Below are positions 13,848 through 17,057 of a stretch of DNA of 17,057 nt, in pieces. Below the pieces are notes generated by a model. The model was given only the letters and a program-made list of their open reading frames with translations. It was not told the origin of the DNA and ran no database searches. Each line of letters begins with the position of its first letter. Position 1 is the first letter of the stretch. The translations under genes were made by a program, and so were the position numbers. Source of the DNA: Deltaproteobacteria bacterium (GTDB lineage Bacteria > Desulfobacterota > Binatia > DP-6); assembly GCA_005879205.1 (NCBI GenBank), contig VBLD01000028.1, forward strand, positions 1,596 to 18,652, read 5' to 3'.

Positions 13848-14980
13848 GCGGCCGCTCCGCGCCGGACCTGCGCCACGAGCTCGGGCAGCACCGCCACCAC
13901 CCGCTCGACGTCGGCCTCCGTGGTGCCGGGGCCGACGCTCAGGCGGAGCCCGCTGCGCGCCGTCTCCCGATCCCTCCCCATCGCCACCAGCACGTGCGAC
14001 GGCTCGACGGCGCCGGCGGCGCACGCCGAGCCGGCCGACGCAGCGATGCCCGCGAGGTCGAGGAGCACCACGAGGCTCTCGCCGCTGCAGCCGGGGAAGC
14101 TCACGTTCAGCGTGTTCGGCGAGCGCGGTGGGCTCGCGGGCCCGTTGCGCACGACGCCGGGGATGCGTGCCTGGATGCCGGCCCAGAGCCGGTCGACCAG
14201 CCGGCCGGCGTGGACCGTCGCGACGGCGAGCTCGCGACGCGCGAGCCGCGCCGCCTCGCCGAAGCCGACGATGCCCGCCACGTTCTCCGTCCCGGCGCGC
14301 CGGCCACGCTCCTGGGGACCGCCGGTCATCTGGGCCCGGAGCGCGACACCGCTGCGCACCCAGAGGGCCCCGACCCCCGCGGGGCCACCGAGCTTGTGAG
14401 CCGAGAGCGACAGCAGGTCGACGCCGAGGACGCCCACGTCGATCGGCATCCGTCCCGCCGCCTGCGCCGCGTCGGTGTGCAGGCGCGCGCCCGTGCCGTG
14501 GAGCCCGGCGGCGATCGCCGCGACCGGCGCGACCGACCCGACCTCGCCGTTGACGAGCCCGACGGTGACCAGCGCCGTGCCGGGTGCGCACGCCGCCACG
14601 ACGTCGCTCGCGCTCACGCCACCTTCGTCGTCGACGGGGACGACGGCCAGCCGCACGCCTTCCCGAGCGAGCGCCCGGGCCGTCTCGAGGACGGAGGCGT
14701 GCTCGATCGCGGTCGTGACCAGGCCGGCCGGGGGGCGAACGAGGCCGCGCAATGCCAGGTTGTTCGCCTCGGTCGCGCCGCTCGTGAAGGCGACGTCGGC
14801 CGCCCGCGCACCGATGAGCGCCGCCACCTCGGTGCGCGCCGTCTCGACCGCGGCGCGCGCGCGCGCCCCCTCGCGATGGGCGCTCGACGGGTTCCCGGGT
14901 GCGCCGAGGAAGCCCAGCATGGCCTCGCGTGCCTCGGCGCGCAGGGGGGCGCCGGCATTGTGGTCGAGGTAGATGCGCAT
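13844..14980 (-). CDS. Cysteine desulfurase, NifS/IscS class, probable sulfur donor for MnmA
   Basis: A 378-residue PLP enzyme that removes sulfur from cysteine as an enzyme-bound persulfide. The N-terminus MRIYLDHNAGAPL, the SGATEANNLAL block (67-77), H94 in IEHAS, D170 in HTDAAQ, the PLP lysine K196 in LSAHKLGGPAGVGAL and the ERGRRAGTEN block are all present. The mobile loop has catalytic C320 in AGSACAAGAVEPSHVL, which puts it in the group I NifS/IscS class rather than SufS. It overlaps mnmA by 4 nt, with no iscU, sufU or nif gene nearby, so a dedicated role in tRNA thiolation (like YrvO with MnmA in Bacillus) is more likely than general cluster assembly; this is inference. The ATG at 14980 gives the family-typical start and lies 32 nt after the cimA stop; the frame continues upstream but without NifS-like sequence. 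Confidence 0.93.
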   Translation of the reverse strand: MRIYLDHNAGAPLRAEAREAMLGFLGAPGNPSSAHREGARARAAVETARTEVAALIGARAADVAFTSGATEANNLALRGLVRPPAGLVTTAIEHASVLETARALAREGVRLAVVPVDDEGGVSASDVVAACAPGTALVTVGLVNGEVGSVAPVAAIAAGLHGTGARLHTDAAQAAGRMPIDVGVLGVDLLSLSAHKLGGPAGVGALWVRSGVALRAQMTGGPQERGRRAGTENVAGIVGFGEAARLARRELAVATVHAGRLVDRLWAGIQARIPGVVRNGPASPPRSPNTLNVSFPGCSGESLVVLLDLAGIAASAGSACAAGAVEPSHVLVAMGRDRETARSGLRLSVGPGTTEADVERVVAVLPELVAQVRRGAAA

Positions 14981-15012
14981 CGGCCGCCGAATGCTCTCGC
15001 CGCGGTCGTCGC

Positions 15013-16629
15013 TCAGCCGCGGCGCGCTTCGGCCGCCCGTGGGCGCGGCGCCCCGCGGCGCACCTTGTAGAGCTTGTAGTCCATGCTGTCGGCGAGGGCC
15101 TGCCAGCTCGCCTCGATCACGTCGTGGGAGACGCCGACCGTCCCCCAGTGGTCGTGCTCGTCGCCCGATTCGATGAGGACACGGACGGCCGCGGCCGTCC
15201 CCTCGGCGCTGCCGAGCACGCGCACCTTGTAGTCGTGGAGCCTGACCTGCTCGACCTCGGGGTAGAACTTGCTGAGCGCCTTGCGGAGCGCGCCGTCGAG
15301 CGCGTGCACGGGCCCGTTGCCCTGGGCGACGGTGTGCTCGATCTGCCCGTCGGGACCCTCGAGCATGATGCTCGCCTCGGCGATCGGCGTCTCGCCCTCG
15401 TTCCGCTTCTCGTCGATCACCCGGAAGCCGATCAGCCGGAAGTAGCGCACGCGGTCGCCGTCGAGCGCCTTCTGCATGAGGAGCTCGAAGGACGCCTCCG
15501 CCCCTTCGTAGGCGTAGCCCTTCGCCTCGAGGTCCTTCAGCTCCTGGAGGAGCGCCTTCACGGCGGGCGCGTTCGACTCGAGGTCGAGCCCGAACTCGGC
15601 CGCCTTGTAGAGCAGGTTCGAGCGGCCGGAGAGGTCCGAGACCAGCACGCGCTGGGTGTTGCCGATCACCGCCGGATCGAGGTGCTCGTAGGTCTCGGGG
15701 TTCTTCTGGACGGCGGCGACGTGCAGGCCACCCTTGTGCGCGAAGGCGCTCTGGCCGACGAACGGCTGGCGCTTGTTGGGCTCGATGTTGGCGAGCTCGT
15801 AGACGAAGTGCGAGACGTCGGAGAGCTTGCGGAGCTGCGCGGCCGACACGCAGTCGTAGCCGCGCTTCAGCTGCAGCACGGGTATCACCGAGACCAGGTT
15901 GGCGTTGCCGCAGCGCTCGCCGAAGCCGTTGATCGTGCCCTGCACCTGCACGCAGCCGTGCTCGATCCCCTCGACCGAGTTGGCGACCGCGAGCTCGCAG
16001 TCGTTGTGGCAGTGGATCGCCAGCGGGGTCTCTCGCATCACCTCGCGCGCCGCCTCGACGCCCGCCGCGATGCCCGCCGGCACCGAGCCGCCGCGCGTGT
16101 CGCAGAGGCAGACGAGGTCGACGCCCGCCCGGGCGGCGGCGCGCAGGCACTCGAGCGTGTAGTCGCGGTTGGCCGCGAGCCCGTCGAAGAAGTGCTCGGC
16201 GTCGAAGATCACCTCGTCGGTGTGCTGCTTCAGAAACACGATCGAGTCGTGGATGACCTCGAGGTTCTCCGCGAGCGGGATGCGGAGGTCGTCGCGCACG
16301 TGGAGATCCCACGTCTTGCCGACGATCGTCACCACCGGCGTCTCGGCCCGCAGGCAGAGCGCCAGGTTCTGGTCGTCGGCCGCCCGCACCCCGGCGCGCC
16401 GCGTCGACCCGAAGGCCGCCACCTTCGCGTGCTTCAGGCCGAGACGCTTGACGGCGCGGAAGAACTCCTCGTCGCGCGGGTTCGACCCCGGCCAGCCTCC
16501 CTCGATGTAGTGGATGCCTAGATCGTCGAGCCGCTCGGCGATGCGCAGCTTGTCCTCGAGCGTGAAGGAGACGTCCTCGGCCTGCGCGCCGTCGCGCAGC
16601 GTCGTGTCGTAGAGCTGGATGCGTCTCAT
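15013..16629 (-). CDS. cimA: Citramalate synthase
   Basis: A 538-residue member of the LeuA-like acyltransferase family. It condenses acetyl-CoA with pyruvate to (R)-citramalate, the first step of the threonine-independent route to 2-oxobutyrate and isoleucine. The TIM-barrel domain begins QLYDTTLRDGAQ (D8, R12), with H206-x-H208-N-D in AIHCHNDCELAVANS as metal ligands and GTINGFGERCGNANL as the signature. A linker follows, then a C-terminal LeuA-type regulatory domain (about 405-530, RLIGFRVIDEKRNEGETPIAEASI) that in relatives binds the end product. Length and the LYDTTLRDGAQ start fit the long CimA class rather than 2-isopropylmalate synthase, whose barrel usually starts differently. The ATG overlaps the lysC stop (ATGA, 16629-16626), pairing two amino-acid genes, an order also known from Geobacter. 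Confidence 0.93.
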   Translation of the reverse strand: MRRIQLYDTTLRDGAQAEDVSFTLEDKLRIAERLDDLGIHYIEGGWPGSNPRDEEFFRAVKRLGLKHAKVAAFGSTRRAGVRAADDQNLALCLRAETPVVTIVGKTWDLHVRDDLRIPLAENLEVIHDSIVFLKQHTDEVIFDAEHFFDGLAANRDYTLECLRAAARAGVDLVCLCDTRGGSVPAGIAAGVEAAREVMRETPLAIHCHNDCELAVANSVEGIEHGCVQVQGTINGFGERCGNANLVSVIPVLQLKRGYDCVSAAQLRKLSDVSHFVYELANIEPNKRQPFVGQSAFAHKGGLHVAAVQKNPETYEHLDPAVIGNTQRVLVSDLSGRSNLLYKAAEFGLDLESNAPAVKALLQELKDLEAKGYAYEGAEASFELLMQKALDGDRVRYFRLIGFRVIDEKRNEGETPIAEASIMLEGPDGQIEHTVAQGNGPVHALDGALRKALSKFYPEVEQVRLHDYKVRVLGSAEGTAAAVRVLIESGDEHDHWGTVGVSHDVIEASWQALADSMDYKLYKVRRGAPRPRAAEARRG

Positions 16630-17057
16630 GGGCGCGGTCCCCCGATGAACGCGTCGTGCAGCGCCCGCACGGCGAGCTCGGTGTACTTCGCGTCGATCAC
16701 CACCGAGATCTTGATCTCGGAGGTGGAGATCATCTGCACGTTGATGCTCTCGGCGGCGAGCACCTCGAACATGCGGGCCGCGATGCCGGCGTGCGTGCGC
16801 ATCCCGATGCCGACGATCGACACCTTGGCGACGTCGGTCTCTCCGGTGACCCCCTGCGCGCCGATCTCGCGGGCGGTCGCGTCGACGAGCGCGCGCGCCT
16901 TGTCGTAGTCGCCGCGCGGCACCGTGAAGGTCAGGTCCGTGGTGCCGTCCGCGCTGGCGTTCTGGATGATCATGTCGACGACGATGTTGGCGCGCGCAAT
17001 CGGACCGAAGAGGCGCGCGGCGACCCCGGGGCGGTCGGGGACCCGCAGGACCGTCAG
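16626..17057 (-). CDS. lysC: Aspartate kinase, C-terminal ACT region (partial, 5' end outside window)
   Basis: The frame is open from the right edge to a TGA at 16628-16626, giving the last 143 residues. These form the tandem ACT regulatory domains of aspartokinase: LRVPDRPGVAARLFGPIARANIVVDMIIQ in the first repeat, then VSIVGIGMRTHAGIAARMFEVLA and the hallmark INVQMISTSEIKISVVI in the second, ending ELAVRALHDAFIG. The enzyme phosphorylates aspartate at the head of the Lys/Thr/Met pathway, and the ACT domains sense lysine and/or threonine. The kinase domain lies outside the window, so catalysis cannot be checked. It overlaps cimA by 4 nt. Confidence 0.93.
   Translation of the reverse strand: MTVLRVPDRPGVAARLFGPIARANIVVDMIIQNASADGTTDLTFTVPRGDYDKARALVDATAREIGAQGVTGETDVAKVSIVGIGMRTHAGIAARMFEVLAAESINVQMISTSEIKISVVIDAKYTELAVRALHDAFIGGPRP

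Noticed and set aside
14981..16312. Extension of the cysteine desulfurase frame back through cimA
   Set aside because: The added part is a shadow of cimA, and the desulfurase starts with the typical MRIYLDHNA at 14980.

Overview
The window is a very GC-rich (about 70%), gene-dense stretch of bacterial chromosome. It holds 13 recognisable protein genes plus one possible leader ORF; two genes run off the ends. I see no rRNA, tRNA, CRISPR array, insertion sequence or phage gene. The gene content (lysC-cimA with the threonine-independent isoleucine route, rnc-era-der housekeeping genes, a secreted S53 peptidase with a Cys/Asp-rich tail, long antisense open frames from GC bias) suggests an uncultivated or environmental deltaproteobacterium-like lineage (Myxococcota, Desulfobacterota or Binatota type). 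This placement is an inference from gene order and composition, not a phylogenetic result.

Right-hand part (about 6.27-17.06 kb, all minus strand, so read from right to left): lysC (C-terminal part only) -> cimA -> NifS/IscS-type cysteine desulfurase -> mnmA -> mtaB -> rnc -> secreted S53 (sedolisin/kumamolisin) peptidase -> era -> der. Five of these junctions are 4-nt ATGA or GTGA overlaps and one is a 1-nt TGATG overlap. The remaining gaps are 32 and 12 nt, so the block looks like one long, translationally coupled transcript. Functionally it runs from aspartate-family and isoleucine biosynthesis, through tRNA sulfur modification (cysteine desulfurase feeding MnmA, then the methylthiotransferase MtaB), to RNA processing and ribosome-assembly GTPases. 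An exported peptidase is wedged between rnc and era.

Left-hand part (1-6.2 kb) is accessory and looks like the edge of a carrier-protein-dependent biosynthetic or cell-envelope cluster. It contains an FkbH-type HAD glyceryl transferase/phosphatase (minus), a PhpK-like radical SAM/B12-type enzyme (plus, convergent with fkbH), then, divergent from the radical SAM gene, a discrete acyl carrier protein, a GNAT-fold acyltransferase-like protein and a GT4 glycosyltransferase that continues beyond the left edge. The 272-nt divergent intergenic region is the only sizeable non-coding gap. It carries plausible promoters in both directions, two adjacent palindromes, and a 19-codon upstream ORF with a strong Shine-Dalgarno that ends ATGA-overlapped with the ACP gene. 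No experimentally known product can be assigned to this cluster from the window alone.
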